In this document: piece by piece, positions 45,281-54,290 of the stretch | How positions within the stretch are numbered: the first letter of the stretch is position 1 | Layout of the letters: every line of letters starts with the position of its first letter | Source: an uncultured Lacticaseibacillus sp. | GTDB lineage: Bacteria; Bacillota; Bacilli; Lactobacillales; Lactobacillaceae | Assembly: GCA_934370925.1 (NCBI GenBank) | Contig: CAKRNG010000009.1 | Location: 1-64,000 of the forward strand | Length of the DNA: 64,000 nt | Reading direction: 5' to 3' | Translations under genes and position numbers: made by a program | The notes under the pieces: generated by a model | Databases searched by the model: none | The model's input: the letters and a program-made list of their open reading frames with translations, nothing else | What the model was told of the DNA's origin: nothing

Positions 45281-46660
45281 TTAATTGCTGTTTAGCTGCG
45301 AACCACTCTTACTCGTCGACGGGTGAATGGTTTCTTCAGTGACTTTTCCGTTCAAAATATCACTGTAGTCATAATACGTCCCCTCAAGTGCCACATAGTA
45401 CGTTGGCACAAGGTCGATGACCAGCGTGCTATCATCATCTTTCTCCCAACGATAGCCGAGCTGGATATCCGTGATTTCACCATTCGTAAATCCATGGTTG
45501 CGGACATTCGCTAGCGCCGTCGCCGTTGCGGGTAACGTGACTTTGCTTTCACGCGTTGGTACGGGGACCGACAGATTTTCGCTTGAGAACGTCATGCTCA
45601 AACTGCTACTCGTGCGCGTCACACTGACCGTCCCGTTCATCGTGTCATCGAAGACCGCGAGCCCACCCACGTACGTTCTAAACGTCACGGTGCGCTCTGT
45701 TTCGTCGTAGCTCGCATACCGAACACCTTCCAGCGTTGTTGGCGCCAGCGTCATCATTTGCGTATAGGCGTCCGTCAGCACGCCACGCCGCGTTTGCTTT
45801 GGCTTCCCCGTCGCAAAATTCCCGAAGACCATCTTGTTGTCGTCTTTATCCGTCGTGAGCCGCTGATTATTGTTGTTGACGGTATAAAACGTCTGCGTCC
45901 CCACCTGCTTGGCATCCACGGAACTCGTTGATTTCTCCGAATTCCCCATCAGCGCCGAAATGTAGTGGTTCGTTCCCTGCTGATCAACCAGGTAGGAATA
46001 CGGCTGAACCGAGACGCTTTGCGTATACAGGGCAACCTCGCGCCCGTGCATCCGGGTTTCTTGAATCGTGAAGTGATCCGTTGCCTTCTTCAGGGCGCGC
46101 GTCACCGCCGCGTACTTCGGCTGGGTGCTAAACGTCAACTGGCGAACCGTCCGCTTGCTATCGTTCAGTAGCGAAATGGTTTCGTGGCGTAAATCAATCA
46201 GAATTCGGGTGAATTCAAACTCCCGCCCAGTCTTCTTTGCCACCTTGTTGAAGAAAAGTCCATTGAACAGGCGCCAGCTCATCTTGTCCGTATACACCAT
46301 CTGTACGGTCGCATCCCGCGTCAAGAGCGCGTCGTACGCATCGCTGCTAAGCTTCTTCTCCTGATTAACGTGTGCCACCCGTGCCGTTTTGAGCGCCGTA
46401 TGCACATTGCCAGACATCGACCGGTCGTCACTAACCAAGAGTGTCTTCACCCCATTCTGCTCCCGGTAAACCGCAGCGGGTAGAAAAACGGCATCCTTTC
46501 TTTTATTCGCTTTCGTTTCCGTCGTCGACTTCACGCTGACGTTCGTGGTTGCACGGTGTTCCAGTTGTGATGGATTAAACCAGATAATCCAGGTAAAAAC
46601 GAGACTGATGGCAATCAAAATAATTAGGGTCAGTCGCCGGGTGATATTCTTAACCTTCAT
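45281..46660 (-). CDS. yycH: WalRK regulatory protein YycH
   Basis: A 459-residue protein with one N-terminal membrane anchor (LTLIILIAISLVFTWIIWF) and a large extracytoplasmic part. It acts with YycI on WalK. The ATG at 46660 follows GGAGG by nine bases and overlaps the walK stop by 11, so the two are translationally coupled. Confidence 0.92.
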   Translation of the reverse strand: MKVKNITRRLTLIILIAISLVFTWIIWFNPSQLEHRATTNVSVKSTTETKANKRKDAVFLPAAVYREQNGVKTLLVSDDRSMSGNVHTALKTARVAHVNQEKKLSSDAYDALLTRDATVQMVYTDKMSWRLFNGLFFNKVAKKTGREFEFTRILIDLRHETISLLNDSKRTVRQLTFSTQPKYAAVTRALKKATDHFTIQETRMHGREVALYTQSVSVQPYSYLVDQQGTNHYISALMGNSEKSTSSVDAKQVGTQTFYTVNNNNQRLTTDKDDNKMVFGNFATGKPKQTRRGVLTDAYTQMMTLAPTTLEGVRYASYDETERTVTFRTYVGGLAVFDDTMNGTVSVTRTSSSLSMTFSSENLSVPVPTRESKVTLPATATALANVRNHGFTNGEITDIQLGYRWEKDDDSTLVIDLVPTYYVALEGTYYDYSDILNGKVTEETIHPSTSKSGSQLNSN

Positions 46661-48542
46661 CCCATTCATCCTCCGAATCGATTGCTTCATATGGTAACGA
46701 AATGTAGAAGGTGCTTCCCTTACCTTCTTGAGAATCTACCCAGATTCGCCCGCCTAGTGCCTCAATGACTTCCTTGGAGATGGCAAGGCCAAGGCCCGTC
46801 CCCCCTTGTTTGCGGCTGCGCGCCTTGTCGACCCGGTAGAAACGGTCGAACACGTGGCTAATATCCTTCGCTGGAATCCCAAGACCCTGGTCAGTAATGG
46901 ACAGAATCACGTGGTTGTGCGTTTCCAACAAGCGTGCCGTAATCACACCGCCATCTGGTGAGTACTTGATGGCGTTGTTCATGATGTTATCAATCACCTG
47001 CAAAAACTTATCCTGGTCGATTTCAACCCACAAGTCCCGCTTCGTAATCTCCCGACGAATCGAGTAATGCTTCTTCTCACCCTGACGCAGGTGTTGCGTT
47101 TCACCCGTATGCTCGTTATCCGTCCGTAGCATCATGTCGAACCGGTCAAGAATGTAGTTAAAGAACTCATTCATATTAACGGTTTCCATGTCCACCTTGG
47201 ACGTTCCGGAATCAAGACGCGATAACGCCAGCAGGTCATTAATCATCCGTATCATGCGGTCCGTTTCTTCCGCCGTCACGTTCAGAAAGCGCGGTGCCAG
47301 CTCTGGATCCTGCCAGGCACCATCATTCAACGCCTCGATGTATGAGCGCACAGAGGTCAGGGGCGTTCGGAGTTCGTGCGACACATTCGACACGAACTGC
47401 CGCTGTTCCCGTTCGCTACGTTGCTGCTCCGTGACATCATGCAAAACCGCCACAATCCCACTGATGAAGCCCGTTTCACGCTGAATCAATGAGAAGTCTG
47501 CACGTAAAATCAGCTCATGATGCGGTTCCGTCTCGAACGTCAGCAACAATTCCTTCTGGCTTTCCAACAAATCACGTAGGTTATAATCCTGACTAATCTT
47601 CAGCAACTTCAGAATCGAAACGCCAATCGCTTCCCCATCCGCCAAATTCAGGAATTCCATCGCGGTTTCGTTGATAATGTTCACGTTTCCCCGACGATCC
47701 GTCGCAATCACGCCATCCGTCATGTGGGACAACACAGAATCTAGCCGCCGTCGTTCAGCTTCACTGGCTTCCTGTGCTTCCTCAACGCGGACCGACAGAT
47801 TGTTCACCGCAACCGCCAGTTGTCCGAGTTCATCTTGTCCGTAAATCTTAACCTGCCCGGAGTAATCGCCACGCGCCATCCGAATCGCCTGTTGCTTCAT
47901 GGCGTCGATGGGTTGCGTTATTGCCCGGGAAATAACGATGGAAATCAGCATACTCAAGAAGCCCGCAATCACACTGGCAATCAGGAATATCTGAATAATA
48001 CTGTTCAGACTATCATAAACAGAATCCATGCTGGCCTTGATGTAGATGGCCCCCACGACATTATTATCGTCCCCCGCAGCGTTCGCGTTCTTCAGTGGGA
48101 TGACCTTCGTGTAGTTCGAGCTACCACTACCATCATACGTATAACCTTCGTAAGTCTGGCCCGTATACAGCGTGTTCTTAACCTGTGTCTGCGTGCTCTT
48201 CTGACCAATCGCGGTCTGCGCGTTCACATTACTGTCACCACGAACCGTCCCCTTCGCATCCACAACCTGGATGTCCGCAGAGTTCGCGATGCTTGATTCG
48301 CTCAGCAAATTCCGGATATCCGTATTTGCATCGCTCGTGTTCTTAGTGGTCAGGTTCTCCGCAAGCTGATCCTGAATATAGTTTTCAATCGTGATACGGC
48401 TCTTAAAACTATCCACATTTTGCTGTTCCAACTGCCTAACAAAATAAGCCCCGATTAGTTCCACCGTGATTAACACGAGCAGGACAAATACGATTGCCAT
48501 TTTGAAATTAATTGATTGGAAGAACCGGATTTTTTTGTTCAA
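46650..48542 (-). CDS. walK: Sensor histidine kinase WalK
   Basis: The essential cell wall sensor kinase. Domains in order: TM1 (14-34), extracytoplasmic loop (35-181), TM2 (182-204), HAMP (205-257), PAS (about 265-370), HisKA with phosphorylated His389 (SNVSHELRTPL) and HATPase (DNIMNNAIKYSP, DQGLGIP, GTGLGLAI). 630 residues. A weak hairpin separates it from walR. Confidence 0.97.
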   Translation of the reverse strand: MNKKIRFFQSINFKMAIVFVLLVLITVELIGAYFVRQLEQQNVDSFKSRITIENYIQDQLAENLTTKNTSDANTDIRNLLSESSIANSADIQVVDAKGTVRGDSNVNAQTAIGQKSTQTQVKNTLYTGQTYEGYTYDGSGSSNYTKVIPLKNANAAGDDNNVVGAIYIKASMDSVYDSLNSIIQIFLIASVIAGFLSMLISIVISRAITQPIDAMKQQAIRMARGDYSGQVKIYGQDELGQLAVAVNNLSVRVEEAQEASEAERRRLDSVLSHMTDGVIATDRRGNVNIINETAMEFLNLADGEAIGVSILKLLKISQDYNLRDLLESQKELLLTFETEPHHELILRADFSLIQRETGFISGIVAVLHDVTEQQRSEREQRQFVSNVSHELRTPLTSVRSYIEALNDGAWQDPELAPRFLNVTAEETDRMIRMINDLLALSRLDSGTSKVDMETVNMNEFFNYILDRFDMMLRTDNEHTGETQHLRQGEKKHYSIRREITKRDLWVEIDQDKFLQVIDNIMNNAIKYSPDGGVITARLLETHNHVILSITDQGLGIPAKDISHVFDRFYRVDKARSRKQGGTGLGLAISKEVIEALGGRIWVDSQEGKGSTFYISLPYEAIDSEDEWDEG

Positions 48543-48605
48543 ACCGGAAATACCTCGTTTAGATTCAAAGTTCCGCTCAGTAAACCGATGCCTGAGCTTA
48601 TTGTC

Positions 48606-48665
48606 ATCGCCGCCCTAAAATAAATAGCCTGACCGCAATTCCCAAAGCGGGGGAATTGTGACCGG
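48606..48665 (-). terminator. Imperfect hairpin between walR and walK
   Basis: AGCCTGACCGCAATTCCC pairs, with two interruptions, with GGGAATTGTGACCGGGCT; on the minus strand the exit is U-rich (CTATTTATTTTA). It may partly stop transcription after walR, lowering kinase relative to regulator. Confidence 0.6.
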
Positions 48666-48678
48666 GCTACATGCAATA

Positions 48679-49392
48679 CTACTTCTGGTCGGTTTCAGGA
48701 TTGCGCAGGTAATAACCCACACCACGTCGCGTAATCAACCAGTCTGGTGAAGAAGGACTGTCTTCGATTTTTTCGCGCAAACGCCGTACCGTCACGTCCA
48801 CGGTCCGCACATCACCGAAATAATCGTAGCCCCAAACGGTCTGCAACAAGTGTTCACGCGTCATCACCTGCGTCAGGTGACGTGCCAAATAGTGCAGGAG
48901 CTCGAATTCACGGTGTGTGAGTTCAATGTTCGTTCCGCGCTTAGTTACCGTGTACGCGTCTGGGTGAATCGTTAAATCGCCCACCGTCAAATCCTGTGTC
49001 GGTGTTGCTGCTTCCGCAACCTTCTCTGTATCACTCCGACGCAAGTTTGCCTTCACACGCGCAACCAATTCACGGTTAGAAAATGGCTTCGTCACGTAAT
49101 CGTCGGCACCTAGTTCGAGCCCAAGCACCTTGTCAATTTCGCTATCCTTAGCGGTCAACATGATAATTGGGGTGTCGTTTTCCTTCCGAATCTGACGTGC
49201 CACTTCAAGCCCATCAATTTTTGGTAGCATCAAGTCGAGCAACACTAAATCAGGGTGCTCTTCACTGTATTGACTGAGCGCTTCTTCACCGTCAAAAGCG
49301 GTGACAACCGTGTAGCCTTCTTTTTCGAGGTTAAACTTGACGATGTCTGAAATAGGTTTTTCATCATCAACAACGAGTATCTTTTTAGCCAT
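48679..49392 (-). CDS. walR: Response regulator WalR
   Basis: OmpR-family regulator of 237 residues, first gene of the wal cluster. Receiver Asp53 (LVLLDLMLP), Thr81 (MLTAKDSE) and Lys103 ([10 protein letters not shown]) are conserved; the C-terminal winged helix ends with [16 protein letters not shown]. Controls autolysin and cell wall genes. The start has a GGAGGGAAA site. Confidence 0.97.
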   Translation of the reverse strand: MAKKILVVDDEKPISDIVKFNLEKEGYTVVTAFDGEEALSQYSEEHPDLVLLDLMLPKIDGLEVARQIRKENDTPIIMLTAKDSEIDKVLGLELGADDYVTKPFSNRELVARVKANLRRSDTEKVAEAATPTQDLTVGDLTIHPDAYTVTKRGTNIELTHREFELLHYLARHLTQVMTREHLLQTVWGYDYFGDVRTVDVTVRRLREKIEDSPSSPDWLITRRGVGYYLRNPETDQK

Positions 49393-49483
49393 ACTTTTCC
49401 CTCCGTTAGTGGGGTTCCAAAGTTCATTATACTTGTAAAGGCGGCTTCTAGCAAAGAAAACGCTCCCGAAATTATTTCAAAAA

Positions 49484-49516
49484 AAAGAATCCCACCCAAA
49501 GATGGAATTCTTTTTG
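49484..49516 (-). terminator. man operon terminator
   Basis: AAAAGAATCC pairs with GGAATTCTTTT across an inner CA/TG stem; the minus-strand exit is TTTTTTTT. It separates manO from walR. Confidence 0.8.
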
Positions 49517-49540
49517 CCTATTCGCCATCAGTAAACGGTC

Positions 49541-49924
49541 CTAATGACCCCGAATCTTGTTTCCGATGTTCTTCAGCCCGTTACCCAGAACCTGGAAAAA
49601 GCTGAGTGACCGGACGATTCGATCTGCTGGGATGTATTCACGAATTGCCCGCAGAACCTTCTTGGGGTCCTTTGCGGCAAACGAGTACATGATGCCCTTG
49701 TCCGACTTAAACGCAAACCGTGGAATGTACTTCCCGCCAAAGACGAGGGAGACAACAACAGCATCAACATTCTCCCAGGGAATCTGAATATAATTCGCAG
49801 TATTGCGTTCGTCATAGAACTCAAACGCCTTATCTCCAACCATGATTTCACCATATGCGGTCATGGAGACAAAGGATGTTCCTTTTATCGTTAAATCCAC
49901 AGTGTGATTGAGTGATTCTACCAT
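49541..49924 (-). CDS. manO: ManO, DUF956 regulator of mannose PTS
   Basis: A 127-residue DUF956 protein, found almost only next to Man-family PTS genes in Firmicutes. FVSMTAYGEIMVGDKAFEFYD and IPWENVDAVVVSLVFGGKYIPRF are typical. It is thought to influence mannose PTS expression; the mechanism is unclear. It follows manN after a 13-bp hairpin. Confidence 0.9.
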   Translation of the reverse strand: MVESLNHTVDLTIKGTSFVSMTAYGEIMVGDKAFEFYDERNTANYIQIPWENVDAVVVSLVFGGKYIPRFAFKSDKGIMYSFAAKDPKKVLRAIREYIPADRIVRSLSFFQVLGNGLKNIGNKIRGH

Positions 49925-50005
49925 TGTTCATGTCTCCTTTGTTGGTTCGTGTTAGGTCAGTGACCCTGATACGTTCACTTTACTTCTTATTTCGTGATGA
50001 AACAA

Positions 50006-50035
50006 CAAGAGCTCCGGCTTACGCCGGAGCTCTTG
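50006..50035 (-). terminator. 13-bp hairpin between manN and manO
   Basis: CAAGAGCTCCGGC and GCCGGAGCTCTTG, 4-base loop, with a modest U-containing minus-strand exit. Likely limits manO or protects the manLMN mRNA 3' end. Confidence 0.7.
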
Positions 50036-50054
50036 AACCGTAATTAACAAACAA

Positions 50055-50966
50055 TTACATGATGTTAAGGACGTGGAAGACAACCCCAATGATGAACAAT
50101 CCGAAGATGATGACAATTGGAGAAACCTTCTTCTTGAGGAGCCACATGCAAGCAAGGGTCAACAGAAGAGCTGCGAAACCTGGAATCAGGGAGTCCAAGT
50201 TGTTCTGCAAGGTCGTAACCTTATCCTGCGTCAAGGAAAGACCAGCTGCCTGCTGAGACAGCGCTTCGCGAATTCCGGCAGTTCCCTTTGGCAGCTTGTC
50301 CCAGTCGATGTAGGCACCGGCAGACTGCTTAACAGTTGAAACAACTGGCGTGAACTTAACAGATACCCAACGGTTTACAAGTGCACCCAGGATGAACATC
50401 CCGAGAATGGAAGCACCCTTTGTGACCTGCTGAAGCAGACCACCGGACAAGTCTTCCGTAATCTTGGAACCGGCACGGTAACCAAATTCCTGTGTGTACC
50501 AGAGGAAACCAACACGGATGAGGTTCCAGAGGACGAAGAACAGGATTGGGCCGAGAATGCTACCGGTCAAAGCCAGGGAAGCACCCAAAGCACCAAGGAT
50601 TGGACGAACCGTGAACCAGAAGACTGGGTCACCGACACCGGCCAGAGGGCCCATCATCCCAACCTTAACACCCTGCAAGGTAATGTCTTCAACAGGTGCA
50701 CCATTAGCACGTTCTTCTTCAAGAGCGAGCGTAACCCCGATAACTGGTGCTGCCAGGTATGGGTGCGTGTTGAAGAATTCCAGGTGCCGCGTCAAAGCAG
50801 CAGCCATGTCTTCCTTCTTAGGGTACAACTTCTTCAGGGCTGGGATTAATGAGTAAGCCCAACCACCATTTTGCATACGTTCGTAGTTCCAAGAACCTTG
50901 AAGGAATTGTGAACGCCAGCAAACAGCAATACGATCTTTTTTGGTTAAAGTAATCTTATCTGCCAT
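50055..50966 (-). CDS. manN: Mannose PTS EIID component
   Basis: Membrane subunit IID of the mannose-family PTS, 303 residues. LTKKDRIAVCWRSQFLQGSWNYERMQNGGWAYSLIPALKKLY is the family start, and hydrophobic segments fill the C-terminal half, ending in VIIFGLFIIGVVFHVLNIM. The ATG at 50966 has an AAGGAGGAG site. With ManM it forms the channel for mannose/glucose and is a receptor for class IIa bacteriocins. Confidence 0.95.
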   Translation of the reverse strand: MADKITLTKKDRIAVCWRSQFLQGSWNYERMQNGGWAYSLIPALKKLYPKKEDMAAALTRHLEFFNTHPYLAAPVIGVTLALEEERANGAPVEDITLQGVKVGMMGPLAGVGDPVFWFTVRPILGALGASLALTGSILGPILFFVLWNLIRVGFLWYTQEFGYRAGSKITEDLSGGLLQQVTKGASILGMFILGALVNRWVSVKFTPVVSTVKQSAGAYIDWDKLPKGTAGIREALSQQAAGLSLTQDKVTTLQNNLDSLIPGFAALLLTLACMWLLKKKVSPIVIIFGLFIIGVVFHVLNIM

Positions 50967-50982
50967 AGTATTCTCCTCCTTC

Positions 50983-51786
50983 TTAGTACTTGTCAATGAT
51001 GTCGCCGACAGGGTCACCCGCGTTTGCTACACCTGCAGCATTCGTTGAGGAACCACTAGCGGAAAGCGTCAAGTAGATGAGAGCCAGTGCAACACCGATA
51101 GTACCAAGGGCAATCAGCGTCAGGTCGCTGATGGTTGCGATAACGAAACCAAGAGCGAAGAATGGCCACATTTCCTTAGAAGCCATCATGTTGATAACCA
51201 TTGCGTAACCAACGGCCACAACCATACCACCACCAACGGCAAGACCGTCAGTCAACCATGCTGGCATTGCGAGAAGCATGGTCTTCACAGGGCCGGCACC
51301 AATGGCAAGAATCAAACCGGCAGGGATAGCGATACGGACACCCTGCATGCAGATAGCAACAACCTGCCAGAAGTCGATCATCTTGTAGTTACCGGTCTTA
51401 GCAGCGGCATCCATAAAGTGAACAATAGCAGTAGCAAGTGTACGAACGATGATGGTCAGAAGCAGACCAGCAACGGCCAGAGGAACAGCAATCGCGATAG
51501 CTGAGGAAACACCTGCCTTACCCTGACCACCAAGTACAAGAATAATTGCAGAGGCAACGGCGGCAAGAGCGGCATCAGGTGCAACAGCAGCACCAACGTT
51601 TGCCCAACCAAGGGCGATCATTTGCAGGGAGCCACCAAGGATAATACATGGCACTACCTGTCCGGAAGCTAATCCAATCAATGTACATGCAACCAAGGGC
51701 TGGTGGAATTCGAATTGGTCAAGAACCCCTTCCATCCCAGCAAGGAATGCAACGACAAGGATTAGAATGATTTGAATAGCATTCAT
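50983..51786 (-). CDS. manM: Mannose PTS EIIC component
   Basis: Membrane subunit IIC, 267 residues, with multiple helices (LDQFEFHQPLVACTLIGLASGQVVPCIILGGSLQMIALGWANVGA is the signature). Gly/Ala-rich helices and very conserved, codon-optimised sequence point to high expression. Lies between manL and manN with short gaps. Confidence 0.96.
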   Translation of the reverse strand: MNAIQIILILVVAFLAGMEGVLDQFEFHQPLVACTLIGLASGQVVPCIILGGSLQMIALGWANVGAAVAPDAALAAVASAIILVLGGQGKAGVSSAIAIAVPLAVAGLLLTIIVRTLATAIVHFMDAAAKTGNYKMIDFWQVVAICMQGVRIAIPAGLILAIGAGPVKTMLLAMPAWLTDGLAVGGGMVVAVGYAMVINMMASKEMWPFFALGFVIATISDLTLIALGTIGVALALIYLTLSASGSSTNAAGVANAGDPVGDIIDKY

Positions 51787-51829
51787 TACGTATCCTCCAT
51801 TTCGGAATAATTAATCTAAGTTCTGTGAA

Positions 51830-52804
51830 TTACTGCTTGTTGAGGGCATCCTGTGCCTTCTTCAAAATGTTGTCCATGTTGTCCTTAGAGTCGGTTGGGA
51901 CCTTACGAACATCGAACTGAACACCGTCTGCTTCCAACTTCTTGAAAGTATCGATATCGTTCTGGTCAAAGGCAAGCACCTTGTTAGGCTGAACCTTACC
52001 AGCAGAGTGAGCCATAGAACCAATGTTCAGTTCCTTAATTGGGACACCGCCCTCGATTGCGCGAAGAGCATCCTGTGGTGTTTCGAACAATACCAGTGCT
52101 TTTTGACCACCAAAGTGTTTGTCATCCTTGGCAATCTTAATCATCTGATCAATAGGAATAACGTGTGCTTTAACGCCAGCAGGTGCAGCTTCCTTAATCA
52201 GGGTGCTACGCATGTTGTCTTTCGCAACGTTGTCAGAAACAACGATGATACGCGTTGGTGCAGTCGTCTTCGTCCAAGCAGTTGCAACCTGCCCGTGAAG
52301 CAGACGTGAGTCAATACGTGCAAGAACGTATTCCAACTTACCTGGGCGGCCTGCATTTGCATTAGATGCTGCTGCAGCTGCTGCTGGCTTAGCTGGTTTT
52401 GGTTCAAGTGCTTCTGGCTTGATCTTAACGCCTTCACGCCCCGCCGTAACGATGTGTGCTGCCAATTCATGTGCTGAATTAGTAGAAAGACGTGCGCCGT
52501 ATGCTTCAATAAGCATAGGCAAGTTCAAACCTGTAACAATGGCCCACTTGTCCTTGTGTTCCTCGAAGATGGTGTTCGACTGGTTGAATGGGGAGCCTCC
52601 CCAAAGATCAACCAAGAAGAGAACTTCATCTTCAGGATCAAACTTGGCAATTGCTGCTTCCAAGTGCGCTTTCAGGTCATCTGGACCTTCGTTTGGCATA
52701 AAGGTTACTGCTTCAACCTTGTCCTGCTCACCGAAGATCATCTGACCGGACTGCTTGATACCTGCGGCGAATTCGCCGTGGCTGGCAAGAATGATTCCGA
52801 CCAT
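51830..52804 (-). CDS. manL: Mannose PTS EIIAB fusion
   Basis: Cytoplasmic phosphotransfer protein: IIA domain with His9 ([11 protein letters not shown]), an Ala/Pro-rich linker (about 132-155, [14 protein letters not shown]), then IIB with His170 ([14 protein letters not shown]). 324 residues. First gene of manLMN-manO; passes phosphate from HPr to sugar and, in this group, takes part in carbon regulation. No levR-type activator is next to it. Confidence 0.96.
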   Translation of the reverse strand: MVGIILASHGEFAAGIKQSGQMIFGEQDKVEAVTFMPNEGPDDLKAHLEAAIAKFDPEDEVLFLVDLWGGSPFNQSNTIFEEHKDKWAIVTGLNLPMLIEAYGARLSTNSAHELAAHIVTAGREGVKIKPEALEPKPAKPAAAAAASNANAGRPGKLEYVLARIDSRLLHGQVATAWTKTTAPTRIIVVSDNVAKDNMRSTLIKEAAPAGVKAHVIPIDQMIKIAKDDKHFGGQKALVLFETPQDALRAIEGGVPIKELNIGSMAHSAGKVQPNKVLAFDQNDIDTFKKLEADGVQFDVRKVPTDSKDNMDNILKKAQDALNKQ

Positions 52805-52851
52805 TATGTCGCCTCCTAAAATTATTTTTAGAATTCCCCCCGCATTTCCGT

Positions 52852-52865
52852 TTGAACCGGTTCAA
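52852..52865. promoter_or_regulatory. 14-bp perfect palindrome upstream of manL
   Basis: TTGAACCGGTTCAA, 48 bases before the manL start, a candidate operator or 5' UTR element. Confidence 0.45.
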
Positions 52866-53371
52866 CGCGCTGCGTCTACGGAGGAAATGTAAGGTGTTTT
52901 CTTAACGTTGCTAAGTATGCCTAGGTTATTTTCCTTTTGCAAGCCCTTTCTTGCGAGCTTTTTTTCCATTTTCATGAAAGGCCTTACCGGACGGGGAAAA
53001 GAAACCTTAAAAAAATTTCAACTTTTTTCCAGAACTTAATTTTCGAACTTGTTTTAAACTGTTCACCTCAAATTTTTTAGGGATACCCTACAATTAGGTT
53101 TAGGCTCGCCTAAAAGGTTCGATTTCCGCTCCCCGCCTATCTTCTAGCATCTTGTGGTAGATTTGCTAAGCGCATACAACATGTTGACTGTGTTCGTTCG
53201 GATTGATATTTAATGCCCTTTCATTTAATGAATTTCCATCATTTTGATTTTCATAGTTATGGTTTTTTTCATAACTTTCGCTTCATTTAGGCAGAACCAC
53301 GCAACTTCAACCAGACTTTTGGTGCGTTTGAACAAAACAAAACACCCCCTGCCGAAATAGACGTGATTACG
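52866..53371. other. Long man upstream region with several inverted repeats
   Basis: Gene-free. It holds AGGG-ATA-CCCT (about 53089-53099), TTTAGGC-TC-GCCTAAA (53099-53114) and AGTTATG...CATAACT (53255-53276). I find no confident sigma-54 (-24/-12) or sigma-A promoter by eye. Confidence 0.45.
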
Positions 53372-53420
53372 AGTGCGTCAGAAGTTCAAGGTACATGAAC
53401 GTTACATCAAGTCGCACACC
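53372..53420 (+). repeat. Decayed family A left-flank fragment
   Basis: GTGCGTCAGAAGTTCAAGGTACATGAACGT then TACATCAAGTCGC resembles the left flank of copies 2 and 4; no hairpin follows. Confidence 0.5.
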
Positions 53421-53545
53421 AATTCTACGCTAATGCTCAAAAGTTCCCGGGGTGCGTTCTGTGATTCATTGCGTACAGGTGTATACTTGCGTTGGGTGGA
53501 AACAAGTTGTTTTTACACAATCTAATGACTCAGGAGGTGCTTCGT

Positions 53546-53947
53546 ATGGAAACAATCGACAAAATGGATGCCTTGATGCAACATTTACATCAGGGCACGC
53601 GTGAATTTACGGTTCGGGGTGAATTACAAGGTCGACTCAATCAATGGGCTGATTACAGCGGAACTGATCGCCGACCAACTGCGAACAAGCACATCAGTAA
53701 CGGTATTGCTGCTGGGTTAGTTTCACTCGGTGCCGCTTTAGCTGGTGCCGCTAGTGGTGCAGGTGGTGCGGCCGGGGCAGGTTATGCAGCCGCATACGAC
53801 GAAAACACACCGTTAACCTTTAACGAAGGAATCCTTCAACATTTAGCCCCCGAGTACCACGATGGTCTCCGCGTCTTCCTTAAACTCGTCGAATCCTACG
53901 ACGTGACGGCCCACCAAACCAGCATAACCTTCACGAAAAAACGATAA
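53546..53947 (+). CDS. Hypothetical protein with Gly/Ala-rich helix, 133 aa
   Basis: Residues about 49-85 (NGIAAGLVSLGAALAGAASG and on) form a Gly/Ala-rich stretch like a glycine zipper, between two ordinary soluble segments. The ATG has an AGGAGGT site. It stands alone before the lysine riboswitch. Glycine-zipper stretches can insert in or associate with membranes. No family recognised; no bacteriocin leader seen. Confidence 0.65.
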   Translation: METIDKMDALMQHLHQGTREFTVRGELQGRLNQWADYSGTDRRPTANKHISNGIAAGLVSLGAALAGAASGAGGAAGAGYAAAYDENTPLTFNEGILQHLAPEYHDGLRVFLKLVESYDVTAHQTSITFTKKR

Positions 53948-53954
53948 TATTAAG

Positions 53955-53982
53955 CTTGACAAGCCATTTCATTACGGTATGA
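53955..53982 (+). promoter_or_regulatory. Promoter of the lysine riboswitch transcript
   Basis: TTGACA (53955-53960), 16-bp spacer, TATGAT (53977-53982). Confidence 0.75.
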
Positions 53983-54004
53983 TGAGAACCGACATATGAA
54001 TAAC

Positions 54005-54150
54005 ACGACGAAATAGAGGTCGCGGGGACGACGAATAGCTAGTGAGTGGCGGACACGATGAACCAGCTTGTAAGCAACCCCGCCGAAATGGTGATATCTT
54101 CCGCAAAGAATCACTGTTGGGCCAGTTGGCGAAAGCTGCTGGACTGTCTC
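54005..54150 (+). ncRNA. Lysine riboswitch (L box)
   Basis: The conserved order is readable: AAATAGAGGTCGCGG at the 5' side, AGTGAGTGG, CCCCGCCGAAATGGTGAT, TTGGGCCAGTTGGCG...GCTGCTGGACTGTCTC closing P1. A hairpin (54148-54173, CTCAACGG/CCGTTGAG) and a classic terminator (54218-54249) follow, so lysine binding should stop transcription of the ABC transporter. Confidence 0.87.
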
Positions 54151-54217
54151 AACGGCTCACCTGACCGTTGAGGAGCGCTATAAGGTTGGTTTTACTTTAA
54201 CGTAGAATTAATTGGCG

Positions 54218-54249
54218 GGCCCCAGAAAATCATTTTTCTGGGGCCTTTT
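54218..54249 (+). terminator. Riboswitch expression-platform terminator
   Basis: GGCCCCAGAAAA/TTTCTGGGGCC stem with TTTT tail, 42 bases before the transporter gene. Confidence 0.88.
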
Positions 54250-54290
54250 GCATTGCTCTATTTCCTCTAACAATCGAGAGGAGACATGTC

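Noticed and set aside
52866..52960. Sigma-54 promoter of the man operon
   Set aside because: TTGC and GG elements seen on the minus strand do not have the required 10-bp spacing.
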